Shown: positions 1-8,154, counted from the first letter of the stretch. The stretch is DNA of 64,000 bases from Sulfitobacter brevis (GCF_900112755.1 NZ_FOMW01000006.1:1-64000), one strand, 5' to 3'. Notes: generated by a model not told the origin, from the sequence alone. A program made the numbers and translations.

Positions 1-353
1 CGTCGATGAGACGGCCTCAAGACTTTTTTCCGAGGGCTTCCTTGAGCAACTCATTCTGCATGCTCATCTCCGCATACATCTTCTTGAGGCGGCGGTTCTG
101 CTCGGCCATGTCCTTCATCTCTACGATGAGCGACGCGTCCATACCGCCAAATTTGGCCCGCCATTTGTAAAAGCTGGCACTGCTCATCCCATGCTCCCGG
201 CAAAGCTCAGAGACCGGCACACCGCCCTCCGCCTGCTTCAACACAGCCATGATCTGCGCATCGCTAAATCGTCCGTTCTTCATCGTAAATCTCCTCAGAT
301 ATCTCGCCGAGAAAATTCTACTTTTGAACACCACTAATTTTAGGGGGGATTAC
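1..353 (-). mobile_element. IS3-family insertion sequence, 5' part only
   Basis: The left edge of the window holds the start of an IS3-type element read on the minus strand. It contains the complete first open reading frame (orfA) and what looks like its outer end near 340-353, where the minus strand reads AATCCCCCC, a C-run of the kind seen at many IS3-family ends. The second frame (orfB, the DDE integrase part) and the other end lie beyond position 1. The exact terminal base and any target duplication cannot be fixed from this side alone. Confidence 0.75.
17..283 (-). CDS. IS3-family transposase OrfA (helix-turn-helix subunit)
   Basis: An 88-residue protein, the usual size for OrfA of IS3-type elements. 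It opens with MKNGRFSDAQIMAVLKQAEG, followed by a helix-turn-helix (VSELCREHGMSSASFYKWRAKFGG) and a leucine-zipper-like helix (about residues 45-80), the standard architecture for binding the element ends. The start at 283 is chosen because GAGGAG lies 8 bases upstream; an upstream extension has no such site. Near the end the coding strand carries AAAAAAG (positions 23-29), the slippery heptamer used for -1 frameshifting into orfB, so the active transposase is probably an OrfAB fusion. OrfB is cut off by the window edge. Confidence 0.88.
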   Translation of the reverse strand: MKNGRFSDAQIMAVLKQAEGGVPVSELCREHGMSSASFYKWRAKFGGMDASLIVEMKDMAEQNRRLKKMYAEMSMQNELLKEALGKKS

Positions 354-375
354 CGGGCGGCGTTAGCCGCGCGAC

Positions 376-822
376 CTAGGTCACCTGCCGGCCTCCTTGT
401 CTGCCTTGGTTAGCTCTGCGCGTTCTTTCTTGAGACTCCCTCTTTTCTTTCTCTTTCTGTTCTATATTGCGGGATTCCGCGAGGCTCGCACGTAGCGTGA
501 GTGGGATTGTGAATTGAACGCGGCTTACCTCTTCACTTTGTCGACTGTGCTCCCCCTTGGCACCAATTTCAGCGGAAAAAACCTTGAGACCTGCTTTACC
601 GCCTCCGCTCGTCTCGGATGCAGCGGTGACCGCAACATCGAATTTCACGGTTTGAATTTGACGGAAGATATGGTCGCTACTGTTTTCTTCGTAAACTTCG
701 GAACTGCTTTTTGACATCGGCGGGTTTACATACACACCTTCGTCCGACCATTGGTCCTGTAGTTCGTTCGTTGCTTCAATGATCCCAGTCATTGTTTCCT
801 TAATGAAGTCCTTGAGGTCCAT
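376..822 (-). CDS. Trypco2-like small protein of unknown function
   Basis: A 148-residue soluble protein. It begins MDLKDFIKETMTGIIEATNE, an amphipathic helix, and has a beta-rich centre (KFDVAVTAASETSGGGKAGLKVFSAEIGAKG written in parts: KFDVAVTAAS, then GGGKAGLKVFSAEIGAKGE) ending in VQFTIPLTL. This pattern of an N-terminal helix, FDVAVT strand, glycine turn and final strand resembles the trypsin-co-occurring domain 2 (Trypco2) group, which accompanies proteases and NTPases in conflict-type systems; that match is from memory and uncertain. The last 30 residues are charged and probably disordered. It lies 52 bases downstream of the secreted-protein gene, so the two may be co-transcribed. No protease gene is visible beside it. 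Confidence 0.55.
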   Translation of the reverse strand: MDLKDFIKETMTGIIEATNELQDQWSDEGVYVNPPMSKSSSEVYEENSSDHIFRQIQTVKFDVAVTAASETSGGGKAGLKVFSAEIGAKGEHSRQSEEVSRVQFTIPLTLRASLAESRNIEQKEKEKRESQERTRRANQGRQGGRQVT

Positions 823-874
823 CTTCGTGTTCCTAATCCAACTAGTTTGAAGGAAAAATCTTCAGTGGTGATAT

Positions 875-1426
875 TCACCTTCCTGCTGCATCGCAGATGG
901 CACTTCCACGCCAAGTGGCGGCGACTTGAATGAAGCCAGCACTGGCTTGCCCCGTGATGCTTTCAGGTTCTGCGCCCATTCCGCACACAGACGTAATCGA
1001 CGACTTCATACCGGCAAGAATCCTGTCTCCAATTTCGCTTGTCCAAGCGGTATTATAGAGTTCAGTTTTTATCTCACCCGCATAACCAGTGAGCGCCGGT
1101 GCGAACGTCACAGGGGCAGCATCGGAGCTATTCGGCACAACTAAATATCCGACCTGTCCGGGTCCCGAAGTGCTGGAGTAGATCGTAAAGTCGTCTGCCG
1201 AGTTTAGCCAAGGCGCGTCAAAGTCTACTGTGAAGCCGGACTCCTCAAGTGTCCTCCGTACTTTTTCAGCGTCGACACCGGCATGCCTTTCGGTCCAACG
1301 ATTCATTACTTGAGCTTTGTCTTCAAGCTTCGAAAAATCGTCTTCGAGTTGAAATGGCTCCGTTATGACCATTTGCGCATCAGCGCTTGTGGCAACGGCA
1401 AACGATAGGGCTAAAATACGTAGCAT
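875..1426 (-). CDS. Secreted protein of unknown function
   Basis: A 183-residue protein I do not recognise. The first 17 residues (MLRILALSFAVATSADA) form a short signal peptide with an Ala-x-Ala cleavage site, so the mature protein should be periplasmic or exported. It has two cysteines near the C-terminus (SVCGMG and AICDAAG) that could form a disulfide. An AGGTTGGA stretch precedes the start. The surrounding DNA is visibly AT-richer than the rest of the window: by hand count 26 of 60 bases are G or C at 1021-1080. The gene is in the tRNA-flanking patch and may have been acquired with its downstream neighbour. Confidence 0.55.
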   Translation of the reverse strand: MLRILALSFAVATSADAQMVITEPFQLEDDFSKLEDKAQVMNRWTERHAGVDAEKVRRTLEESGFTVDFDAPWLNSADDFTIYSSTSGPGQVGYLVVPNSSDAAPVTFAPALTGYAGEIKTELYNTAWTSEIGDRILAGMKSSITSVCGMGAEPESITGQASAGFIQVAATWRGSAICDAAGR

Positions 1427-1659
1427 TATCCAACCTCATATTTAAAAAGCGAAGCGAACCTCAGGTTGAAGCTAGTTGGGCAGTATGACTGGCGCAACTA
1501 TAATGCGGACCCCGCAACTAAACCGCTGACGCGGTCCATTAGCGCGATAACAAAGGTAATCGCAGCAAGGGGGTCAAAAAGTGGGTTGTGGGCTGGCTTG
1601 TGGGTCAGCTTCACGACCGGCCCCTAAGTATCTGTTATGAAACAATAAAATAGGGGAAG

Positions 1660-1734
1660 TGGCAGCCCGTAGGGGAGTCGAACCCCTCTTTTCAGGTTGA
1701 AAACCTGACGTCCTAACCGATAGACGAACGGGCC
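1660..1734 (-). tRNA. tRNA-Glu (anticodon UUC)
   Basis: A full cloverleaf can be drawn on the minus strand. The acceptor stem is GGCCCGT/ACGGGCT (first pair G-U), the anticodon stem TCAGG/CCTGA encloses loop TTTTCAA with anticodon TTC, and the T arm is GAGGGGTTCGACTCCCC with the TTCGA motif. The discriminator base is G and the CCA end is encoded in the DNA. Its 3' end points left, toward the AT-rich accessory patch, the arrangement expected if an element integrated at the tRNA 3' end. Confidence 0.96.
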
Positions 1735-1812
1735 ACTTGGTCGTGAGGGGTCTCTAATATTTTCCCGATGGGGGCGCAAGTATAAATCTCGAAAAATCTG
1801 CAAGAAAATGAC

Positions 1813-3570
1813 TCACGCCGCAGCCGCGTCCTCCAAAAGCAATTGCACCGACTGTCGCCCGCGCCAGCTGTTGATGTCCAAACGCCCTGTCAGATGGAAC
1901 CGCGCACCCCCGTGGTTCTCCAGTGCAGCGCCAAGAGGGGTATCAAACGCCCCGAACGCGATCGCCTCCATCACTGTGCCATCGCCATTGGTAAAGCTGA
2001 CTTTGAGGTGGGTCTCACCCACGCGCTTGGCAAAGCGGATCGCCATATTCGAGAATACATAGCGCGGGGCAGGGGCGGCGGCGCCGAACGGACCTGCCTG
2101 TTCGACTCGCTCGACCAGCTCAACCGTCGCCGCGGCAGGCATCAAGAGGCCGGTAATCTGCAAATCCGACGGTCCGGCCAAATGCGCGCCCTGTTTTTTA
2201 AGCAATTCGCCCAAACGCGCCATCGCGGCTTCAAGCTTGTCCTCGGCCACAGTCAAACCCGCTGCCATCTTGTGCCCGCCACCTTTGAGCAGCAAACCCT
2301 CTGCAGCAAGTCGCTGGATCGGCGCGCCCAGATCAATCCCGCTGATCGAGCGCCCCGAGCCTTTGCCAATGCCATTCTCGACCCCGATCACGATCGCAGG
2401 GCGGTTGGCAGCCTCCTTGAGGCGTGACGCCACGATGCCCACGACCCCGGGGTGCCAACCGGGCCCTGCGGCCCAGACTAGCGGCGCGTCAAAGCCGCGC
2501 GCTTCGGCCTGTGCCATGGCCTGTGCGCGCACAACTGCCTCCATCTCCCGCCGGTCGGTGTTAAGTGCATCCAGACGCTCCGCCAAGGCCGCTGCTTCAT
2601 GCGGATCGTCCGTGGCAAGCAATCGCGCACCTAAATCGGCTTGTCCGATCCGCCCGCCCGCGTTGATGCGCGGACCCAGCAGAAATCCCAGATGATAGGC
2701 CGCAGGCGCCGCATCCATCCGCGCCACATCGGCAAGGGCGGCCACCCCGATCCGCGCCCGTCGCGCCATGACCAACAATCCCTGCCGCACAAAAGCACGG
2801 TTCACGCCGATCAAAGGTGCTACATCTGCCACCGTTGCCAAAGCCACCAGATCCAGCATGTCCAACAGCGCCGGAGAGGTACGCCCCGCAACACGGCATT
2901 GCCGCCCCACCTCGACCAGCATCAGAAACACCACCGCAGCGGCACACAGATGCGCCGAGGTGCCGTCTTCATCCTGCCGGTTAGGGTTCACCACCGCCAA
3001 GGCATCCGGCAAGGTCTCCGCCGCCAAATGGTGATCGAGCACAATCACCTCCGCTCCGACCGCCGCAGCAATCGGCCCGTGCGAAAGCGTGCCGCAATCC
3101 ACACAGACGATCAGATCATGCTCTGCCGCTAAGGCCGCCATAGCCTCCTCATTGGGGCCATAGCCTTCGTCAATCCGGTCAGGGATGTACAAAGTGGCCC
3201 GGTGGCCCATCTCGCGCAGCCAGACCAGCAACAAGGCCGCAGAGGACCCGCCATCAACATCATAATCGGCAAAGATCGCAATCCGCTCTCGGCGATCAAG
3301 GGCAGCCAGAAACCGCGCCGCCGCCGGCTCCATATCGCGCAGTGATCGCGGGTCCGGCAACAAATCCCGCAAAGCGGGGGCGAGAAAACCTTCCGCCTCC
3401 TGCGGTGTCACACCCCGCCGCGCCAAAATCTGGCATAACGCCTGCGGTAAATCCGTCTGCTGCACCAGCAGTTCCGCCGCGCGCTCCACTTCAATGCCGG
3501 GCCCAACCCAGCGCCGTCCGGTCAAAGACGTCTCAACACCTAAATAGGCCACAGTACCCCCAAAATTCAT
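1813..3570 (-). CDS. recJ: Single-stranded-DNA-specific exonuclease RecJ
   Basis: A 585-residue RecJ, close to the family norm of about 570-600. RecJ degrades single-stranded DNA 5' to 3' in recombination and mismatch repair, with Mn/Mg held by DHH-type motifs. Visible motifs are FADYDVDGGSSAALL, CVDCGT, and VIVLDHHLAAETLPDALAVV (DHH block), then GGGHKMAAG of the DHHA1 domain and a C-terminal OB-like region. It is the last gene of the leftward hom-glpX-recJ set, 52 bases after glpX. The ATG at 3570 has a poor ribosome site; a GTG at 3552 preceded by GGGGGT is an equally good start and would remove six residues. Confidence 0.95.
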   Translation of the reverse strand: MNFGGTVAYLGVETSLTGRRWVGPGIEVERAAELLVQQTDLPQALCQILARRGVTPQEAEGFLAPALRDLLPDPRSLRDMEPAAARFLAALDRRERIAIFADYDVDGGSSAALLLVWLREMGHRATLYIPDRIDEGYGPNEEAMAALAAEHDLIVCVDCGTLSHGPIAAAVGAEVIVLDHHLAAETLPDALAVVNPNRQDEDGTSAHLCAAAVVFLMLVEVGRQCRVAGRTSPALLDMLDLVALATVADVAPLIGVNRAFVRQGLLVMARRARIGVAALADVARMDAAPAAYHLGFLLGPRINAGGRIGQADLGARLLATDDPHEAAALAERLDALNTDRREMEAVVRAQAMAQAEARGFDAPLVWAAGPGWHPGVVGIVASRLKEAANRPAIVIGVENGIGKGSGRSISGIDLGAPIQRLAAEGLLLKGGGHKMAAGLTVAEDKLEAAMARLGELLKKQGAHLAGPSDLQITGLLMPAAATVELVERVEQAGPFGAAAPAPRYVFSNMAIRFAKRVGETHLKVSFTNGDGTVMEAIAFGAFDTPLGAALENHGGARFHLTGRLDINSWRGRQSVQLLLEDAAAA

Positions 3571-3622
3571 TTGGCCGGAAAACTCCCCGCGGAGCGTCCC
3601 GCCACCGCCTCACGCGATTGCC

Positions 3623-4591
3623 TCAGCTATTGCTAACTGGCGTGCGATATATCATGCGCCGTATCGATCCGGTCTTGGACCGCATGATCAACGTCTCGGC
3701 AGTCACCCAGCCCCCTGTGCGTTTAACACCCGGCAGCAAAGCGCCATCGGTCACGCCTGTGGCCGCGAAGATCACATCATCGGTGACCATGTCATCAAGG
3801 CCATAGATCCGCTCCAAATCGGTAATTCCGGCTTTGATGGCGCGCCCCCGTTCGTCGGCATTGCGAAACACCAATCGGCCAAACATCTGGCCTCCCATAC
3901 ATTTTAGTGCAGCCGCCGCCAACACGCCCTCGGGCGCACCGCCCGCACCCATATACATATCGATGCCGGTCGCTCCATCGGCGCAATGCATAACGCCGGC
4001 CACATCGCCATCGGTTATCAGCCGGATCGCCGCACCCGTGCTGCGGATTTCAGCAATCAAGGCCTCATGGCGCGGGCGCTCCAGCACGCAAACTTTGATC
4101 TCTGACGCGGCACAGCCGCGTGCGGTGGCCTGTGCAGCGATCCGCTCGGCTGGCGACATCTCGAGCGAAACAACCCCCGCCTCAAACCCCGGACCAATGG
4201 CAAGCTTGTCCATATACACATCAGGCGCCTGAAGCATCGAGCCACGCGGTCCCATAGCGACCACCGTCAAAGCATTGGGCATATCCTTGGCGGTCAGCGT
4301 CGTGCCCTCCAGCGGGTCAAGCGCGATATCCACATCCGGCCCGTTGCCAGTGCCAACGGCCTCACCGACATACAGGAGCGGCACCTCGTCGCGTTCGCCT
4401 TCGCCGATCACCACCGTGCCCGCAATGTCGATCAGATTGAGGGCTTCGCGCATTGCCTGCACCGCCGCTCGGTCTGCCGATTGCTCGTCGCCGTTACCAA
4501 CAAATCCGGACGCAGCCAGTGCTGCGGCCTCAGATACCCGCGCGAGGCCGAGGGAGAACATGTGGTCCTGAAATTCGGAAGTGACTGTCAT
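3623..4591 (-). CDS. glpX: Class II fructose-1,6-bisphosphatase GlpX
   Basis: A 322-residue GlpX-type phosphatase that hydrolyses fructose-1,6-bisphosphate (often also sedoheptulose bisphosphate) in gluconeogenesis and the pentose/Calvin interconversions. The metal and phosphate motifs are IGEGERDE, DIALDPLEGTTLTAK and GGAPEGVLAAAALKCMGGQM. Length and N-terminus match the family (about 320-335 residues), and AAGGA precedes the start. It lies between hom and recJ in the same direction, an order common in alphaproteobacteria, with 173 bases separating it from hom. Confidence 0.96.
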   Translation of the reverse strand: MTVTSEFQDHMFSLGLARVSEAAALAASGFVGNGDEQSADRAAVQAMREALNLIDIAGTVVIGEGERDEVPLLYVGEAVGTGNGPDVDIALDPLEGTTLTAKDMPNALTVVAMGPRGSMLQAPDVYMDKLAIGPGFEAGVVSLEMSPAERIAAQATARGCAASEIKVCVLERPRHEALIAEIRSTGAAIRLITDGDVAGVMHCADGATGIDMYMGAGGAPEGVLAAAALKCMGGQMFGRLVFRNADERGRAIKAGITDLERIYGLDDMVTDDVIFAATGVTDGALLPGVKRTGGWVTAETLIMRSKTGSIRRMIYRTPVSNS

Positions 4592-4764
4592 GGCACGATC
4601 CTTGTTAGCGGTGGGCCAGCCGCAAGGCGGCGGGCAGCGCGAGGTCCCAGCTGTGCGATGGTAACGGCATCACGCGGCTTCGCAACAAGTCTTCTCAGCA
4701 GGGGGCCGCCAGTGATGCAGAAGGGCCGCGCCAGCCGCCGCGCCTTCTAATCACGCCAGTCTGT

Positions 4765-6051
4765 TCAGACTTCTTCGATCCGCAGGGCAACCGGCTCTGC
4801 CGCCAGAACGCCCGTCGTGCCCATCGCGCAAAGCGCCCGATCCAGCGAGGCGCGGTCGGTTTTATGAGTGACGATCAGAACGGGCGCGTTGGTATCGGTA
4901 TGCTCGTACTGGCGCATCCGGTTGATGCTGACACCGGCATCGCCAAGCACCGTGGCGATCTTCGCCATCGCGCCGGGCTTATCCACGAGGGTCATTCGCA
5001 GATAATAGGCCGCTGGCCGCTGCGAGGTTGCGGCAACGGCGCTTTGCAGGCTGGCCACCGGTTGCCCGAACACCGGACCCCGCCAGCCGCGCGCGATATC
5101 GCAGATATCGGACATCACCGCGCTCGCGGTCGGACCTTCGCCCGCGCCGGGACCACGCAACACGATCTGACCGACCGCATCGCCTTCGATCACCACCATA
5201 TTGGTGCCGCCATCCAGCTGGCCCAAGGGCGAGGTATCAGGCACGAGACAAGGCTGCATGCGCTGCTCTAACCCGCGACCGGTTTTTTGAGCCACGCCCA
5301 AGAGTTTGATTTTATAGCCCATATCTGCGGCGGCGCGGATGTCGTCGATGGAGACCCGTTCGATGCCTTCAAGCTGGATGCCCGCAAAATCGGGACGGGT
5401 GCCAAAGGCAATGGCGGCCAGCAGCGCCAGCTTGTGCGCCGCATCAATGCCGCCCACGTCCAGCTGCGGATCAGCTTCGAGGTAGCCCAGACCATCGGCC
5501 TCGGCAAAGATTTCCTCATAGGTTTTGCCGGAGTTTTCCATGCGGGTGAGGATGAAGTTACACGAGCCGTTCATCACCCCCATCACGCGGCTTATCTGAT
5601 TGCCCGCCAAGCCTTCGGTCAGGGTTTTAATCACCGGAATACCGCCCGCAACGGCGGCCTCATAGCGCAGGACGAGGCCGTTGTTTTCGGCCAGTTCGGC
5701 CAGTTCGGCACCGTGAATTGCGAGCATTGCCTTATTGGCAGTCACCACCTGTTTGCCAGCTTTCAGCGCCGCTTCGGTCGCGTCTTTCGCGGGCCCGTCT
5801 TCGCCTCCCATCAGCTCGACAAAAACGTCGATATCGTCGCGTGTGGCCAGTTTGATCGGGTCGTTTTCCCAGTCATAACCGCTGAGCGAAACCCCACGAT
5901 CACGGTCCTTGCTGCGGGCGGAAACGGCCGAAATGGTGATTTTGCGCCCCAAACGTGCCTCTAGCAGCGCGGCCTGTTGGCGGATGATGCGCACCACGCC
6001 GACGCCAACAGTGCCCAGACCAGCGATTCCAAGGCGAAGCGGTTCAGACAT
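4765..6051 (-). CDS. hom: Homoserine dehydrogenase
   Basis: A 428-residue monofunctional enzyme that reduces aspartate semialdehyde to homoserine with NAD(P)H, the branch step to threonine and methionine. The nucleotide-binding loop LGIAGLGTVGVGVVRII starts at residue 6, the catalytic region contains AAVAGGIPVIKTL and DPQLDVGGIDAAHKLALL, and the C-terminal 80 residues form an ACT domain (LRMTLVDKPGAMAKIATVLG) that normally senses threonine. The start at 6051 has AAAGGA nearby; a longer frame to 6210 lacks a site and reads low-quality sequence. It is first gene of the leftward operon with glpX and recJ, and methionine synthesis continues in this window with metZ. Confidence 0.96.
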   Translation of the reverse strand: MSEPLRLGIAGLGTVGVGVVRIIRQQAALLEARLGRKITISAVSARSKDRDRGVSLSGYDWENDPIKLATRDDIDVFVELMGGEDGPAKDATEAALKAGKQVVTANKAMLAIHGAELAELAENNGLVLRYEAAVAGGIPVIKTLTEGLAGNQISRVMGVMNGSCNFILTRMENSGKTYEEIFAEADGLGYLEADPQLDVGGIDAAHKLALLAAIAFGTRPDFAGIQLEGIERVSIDDIRAAADMGYKIKLLGVAQKTGRGLEQRMQPCLVPDTSPLGQLDGGTNMVVIEGDAVGQIVLRGPGAGEGPTASAVMSDICDIARGWRGPVFGQPVASLQSAVAATSQRPAAYYLRMTLVDKPGAMAKIATVLGDAGVSINRMRQYEHTDTNAPVLIVTHKTDRASLDRALCAMGTTGVLAAEPVALRIEEV

Positions 6052-6160
6052 GGTCGGTATTCCTTTGGCGATTTGATTGCCGCGGATGTAGCGGTTTCGG
6101 GGTGGCGGTGCAACGCGCAAGGCGTTTGAGGACCGATTGTGATTTCCGGGCGGAGCGGAA

Positions 6161-6207
6161 GGGGGCGCTGCCCCCGGCCTGCAGCCTTCCAACGGGATAT
6201 TTTTTGT
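6161..6207 (+). repeat. Intergenic palindromic repeat, copy 1
   Basis: In the gap between hom and the lipoprotein gene lies a perfect hairpin GGGGGC-GCT-GCCCCC (6161-6175) followed about 20 bases later by GGGATATTTTTTG. A near-copy in the opposite orientation is at 22673-22712, and a looser one is at 33163-33204. The shared layout (G/C hairpin, short spacer, GGGATATTTT) suggests a dispersed intergenic element; similar sequences are frequent in Rhodobacterales genomes as I remember them. Confidence 0.55.
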
Positions 6208-6236
6208 CAAATAGGGGGGGGCAGGCCGTCGCCAGC

Positions 6237-6527
6237 CTATTGGCGACCTTGGGACAGGCGTTGGCGTTCGGCGCTGGTGAGGACCGGGTTGCGCAAACTG
6301 GCGGCGCGGGCGCGCAGGCGCGAGACGCGGGAGGTCAGGGTGGATTTTGTCTGGGCGGCGTCCACCTGTCCTGCGGTAGCTTGCGCGAGCAGCGGCTCCA
6401 GCGGCACGAGGGCGGGATAATCAGCGGCTTCGAGAGCGGGAGTAAGCGTGCGATCAAGTGCAGGAAATTGCGTGCAGGCACTGAGCAGCACGGGTGTTAT
6501 CAGGCACAGAGATAAGCGGCGTATCAT
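6237..6527 (-). CDS. Small putative lipoprotein
   Basis: A 96-residue protein of unknown function. The N-terminus MIRRLSLCLITPVLLSACTQ has a lipobox (LSAC), so it should be lipid-anchored at Cys17 and, lacking Asp at +2, probably be sorted to the outer membrane. The mature part is a short helical region rich in Ala, Leu, Thr and Arg without recognisable domain. The start at 6527 is preferred over 6554 because it places the signal peptide at the N-terminus. It is divergent from the TetR gene with 76 bases between the starts, so it is a candidate target of that regulator. Confidence 0.7.
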   Translation of the reverse strand: MIRRLSLCLITPVLLSACTQFPALDRTLTPALEAADYPALVPLEPLLAQATAGQVDAAQTKSTLTSRVSRLRARAASLRNPVLTSAERQRLSQGRQ

Positions 6528-6576
6528 GCGTTGTTCTTGCACCACGCGCCGCAATCGCGCAAGCGGCCTTTGCTTT

Positions 6577-6590
6577 TGAACAAGTGTTCA
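6577..6590. promoter_or_regulatory. Perfect palindrome, likely TetR operator
   Basis: TGAACA-AG-TGTTCA is an exact inverted repeat in the 76-base gap between the lipoprotein and TetR genes, 13 bases before the TetR start codon. Position, length and symmetry are those of a TetR-family operator, so autoregulation and control of the lipoprotein gene are likely. Confidence 0.65.
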
Positions 6591-6603
6591 TTAAATTGAT
6601 CGC

Positions 6604-7194
6604 ATGGCACGCACGCAGGGCTCACATTCTGGTATCACGGGTCCGCGGGTGCGGGCGGTGGCGTTGCGGCTGTTTGCCAAGGGGGGCTATGCGGCGGTAT
6701 CGATGCGGGCCATCGCGGCTGAGGTCGGGGTGCAGGCAGGGGCGCTTTATAACTACACACCCGACAAGCAATCGCTGTTGTTTGATCTGATGCAGAGCCA
6801 TATGGCAGATTTGCTGGCCGAAGCGCCATTGGACGCAGGTGCTGCGCCGCCCGAACAGCTGCGTCAGTTTGTCGAATTCCACATCCGCTTTCATGCGGAC
6901 CGGCCTGATGCGGTGTTCATTGCCTATATGGAGTTGCGCAATCTGACGCGGGAGAACTTTGCCCGTATCGAAGAATTGCGCCGTGCCTATGAGGACCGTC
7001 TGGAGGCGATTTTGCGTGCAGGTGTGGCCAGTGGGGATTTTGGCGTGGCCGACACGCGGATTGCGACCTTTGCGATCATCGCGATGCTGACGGGCGTCAA
7101 TACCTGGTTTCGGGCCGGGGGGCGTTTGTCGCTGAAAGAGGTGACAGCGCAATATTGGGATATGGTTCAAAAGGCTGTGGCGAAAGCCGACTGA
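6604..7194 (+). CDS. TetR/AcrR-family transcriptional regulator
   Basis: A 196-residue one-component repressor. The N-terminal DNA-binding domain is typical: ALRLFAKGGYAAVSMRAIAA, then VGVQAGALYNYTPDKQSLL, with recognition helix around residues 40-50. The C-terminal ligand domain (from about residue 70) contains FHIRFHADRPDAVFIAYMEL, as in TetR proteins that answer acyl-CoA-type ligands, but I cannot name the ligand. A perfect palindrome just upstream is the likely operator. The next gene rightward, pirin, is convergent, so the divergent lipoprotein is the clearest neighbour target. Confidence 0.93.
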   Translation: MARTQGSHSGITGPRVRAVALRLFAKGGYAAVSMRAIAAEVGVQAGALYNYTPDKQSLLFDLMQSHMADLLAEAPLDAGAAPPEQLRQFVEFHIRFHADRPDAVFIAYMELRNLTRENFARIEELRRAYEDRLEAILRAGVASGDFGVADTRIATFAIIAMLTGVNTWFRAGGRLSLKEVTAQYWDMVQKAVAKAD

Positions 7195-7242
7195 TAGTCC
7201 TGCGCGCAAGCGTGGTGCCTGCGCGCAGTGTTTTGGTGCGGT

Positions 7243-8154
7243 TCAATGCGCCGGTGCGATGAAGGTGCCATTGCGCAATTCGGCAAAGGCGCGCTCAAGC
7301 TCGGCACGGGTGTTCATCACGATGGGGCCGTGCCATGCCACAGGCTCGTCGATGGGGGCGCCGGAGATCAGCAAAAAGCGCATGCCCTCAGGGCCGGCCT
7401 GAACCGTGACCTCGTCGCCGGTGCCAAAGCGGATCAGCGTGCGGTCGCCGGACAGATCGCGAATGTTAAGCTCCTGACCCGCGACCTCTTTCTCCAGCAG
7501 CACGCCGCTGGGGGCCGAGGCATCGGCAAATGCGCCAGCGCCTTGGAACACATAGGCAAACGCCCGGCGGTAGGTATCGACGGGGAAGGTTTTCTTCACT
7601 CCCGCTGGCACTGTGACGTCGAGGTATTGCGGATCAGCGGCAATGCCATCGACAGGGCCGGTTTTCCCCCAAAAGTCGCCGGTGATCACGCGCACACGGG
7701 TGCCGTCATCCTCGATGATTTCGGGGATATCGGCGGAGGTGACATCCTGATAACGCGGCGCGGTCATCTTCTGGCTCGAGGGCAGATTGCCCCAAAGCTG
7801 GAAGCCGTGCATCTGGCCTTTGGCGTTTCCGCGCGGCATTTCCTGATGCATGATCCCCGAACCGGCGGTCATCCACTGCACATCGCCCGCACCCAGATTG
7901 CCGGTATTGCCCAGCGAGTCGCTGTGCTCCACCGTGCCTTCCAGCACATAGGTGATGGTTTCAATGCCGCGGTGCGGGTGCCAGGGAAAGCCTTTCTCAA
8001 AGTCTTGCGGGCGCTCATTGCGGAAATCATCGAACAGCAGAAACGGGTCGAGTTCGGACGGATCCTGAAAGCCAAAGGCGCGGTGTAGTTTGACGCCAGC
8101 CCCCTCCATCGTGGGGGTAGCGCGGCGGGTTTCAAGCGTGGGTCTGAGGGACAT
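7243..8154 (-). CDS. Pirin-family cupin protein
   Basis: A 303-residue two-cupin protein of the pirin family. Bacterial pirins bind a metal through His/Glu residues, and some have quercetinase activity or act as redox-responsive cofactors. The metal site is visible as PWHPHRGIETITYVLEG and SGIMHQEMPRG in the N-terminal cupin; the C-terminal cupin (from about residue 180) ends in GPIVMNTRAELERAFAE, the usual pirin C-tail. The start at 8154 follows AAAGGAGACGACCC. Nothing in the context indicates the substrate. Confidence 0.93.
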   Translation of the reverse strand: MSLRPTLETRRATPTMEGAGVKLHRAFGFQDPSELDPFLLFDDFRNERPQDFEKGFPWHPHRGIETITYVLEGTVEHSDSLGNTGNLGAGDVQWMTAGSGIMHQEMPRGNAKGQMHGFQLWGNLPSSQKMTAPRYQDVTSADIPEIIEDDGTRVRVITGDFWGKTGPVDGIAADPQYLDVTVPAGVKKTFPVDTYRRAFAYVFQGAGAFADASAPSGVLLEKEVAGQELNIRDLSGDRTLIRFGTGDEVTVQAGPEGMRFLLISGAPIDEPVAWHGPIVMNTRAELERAFAELRNGTFIAPAH

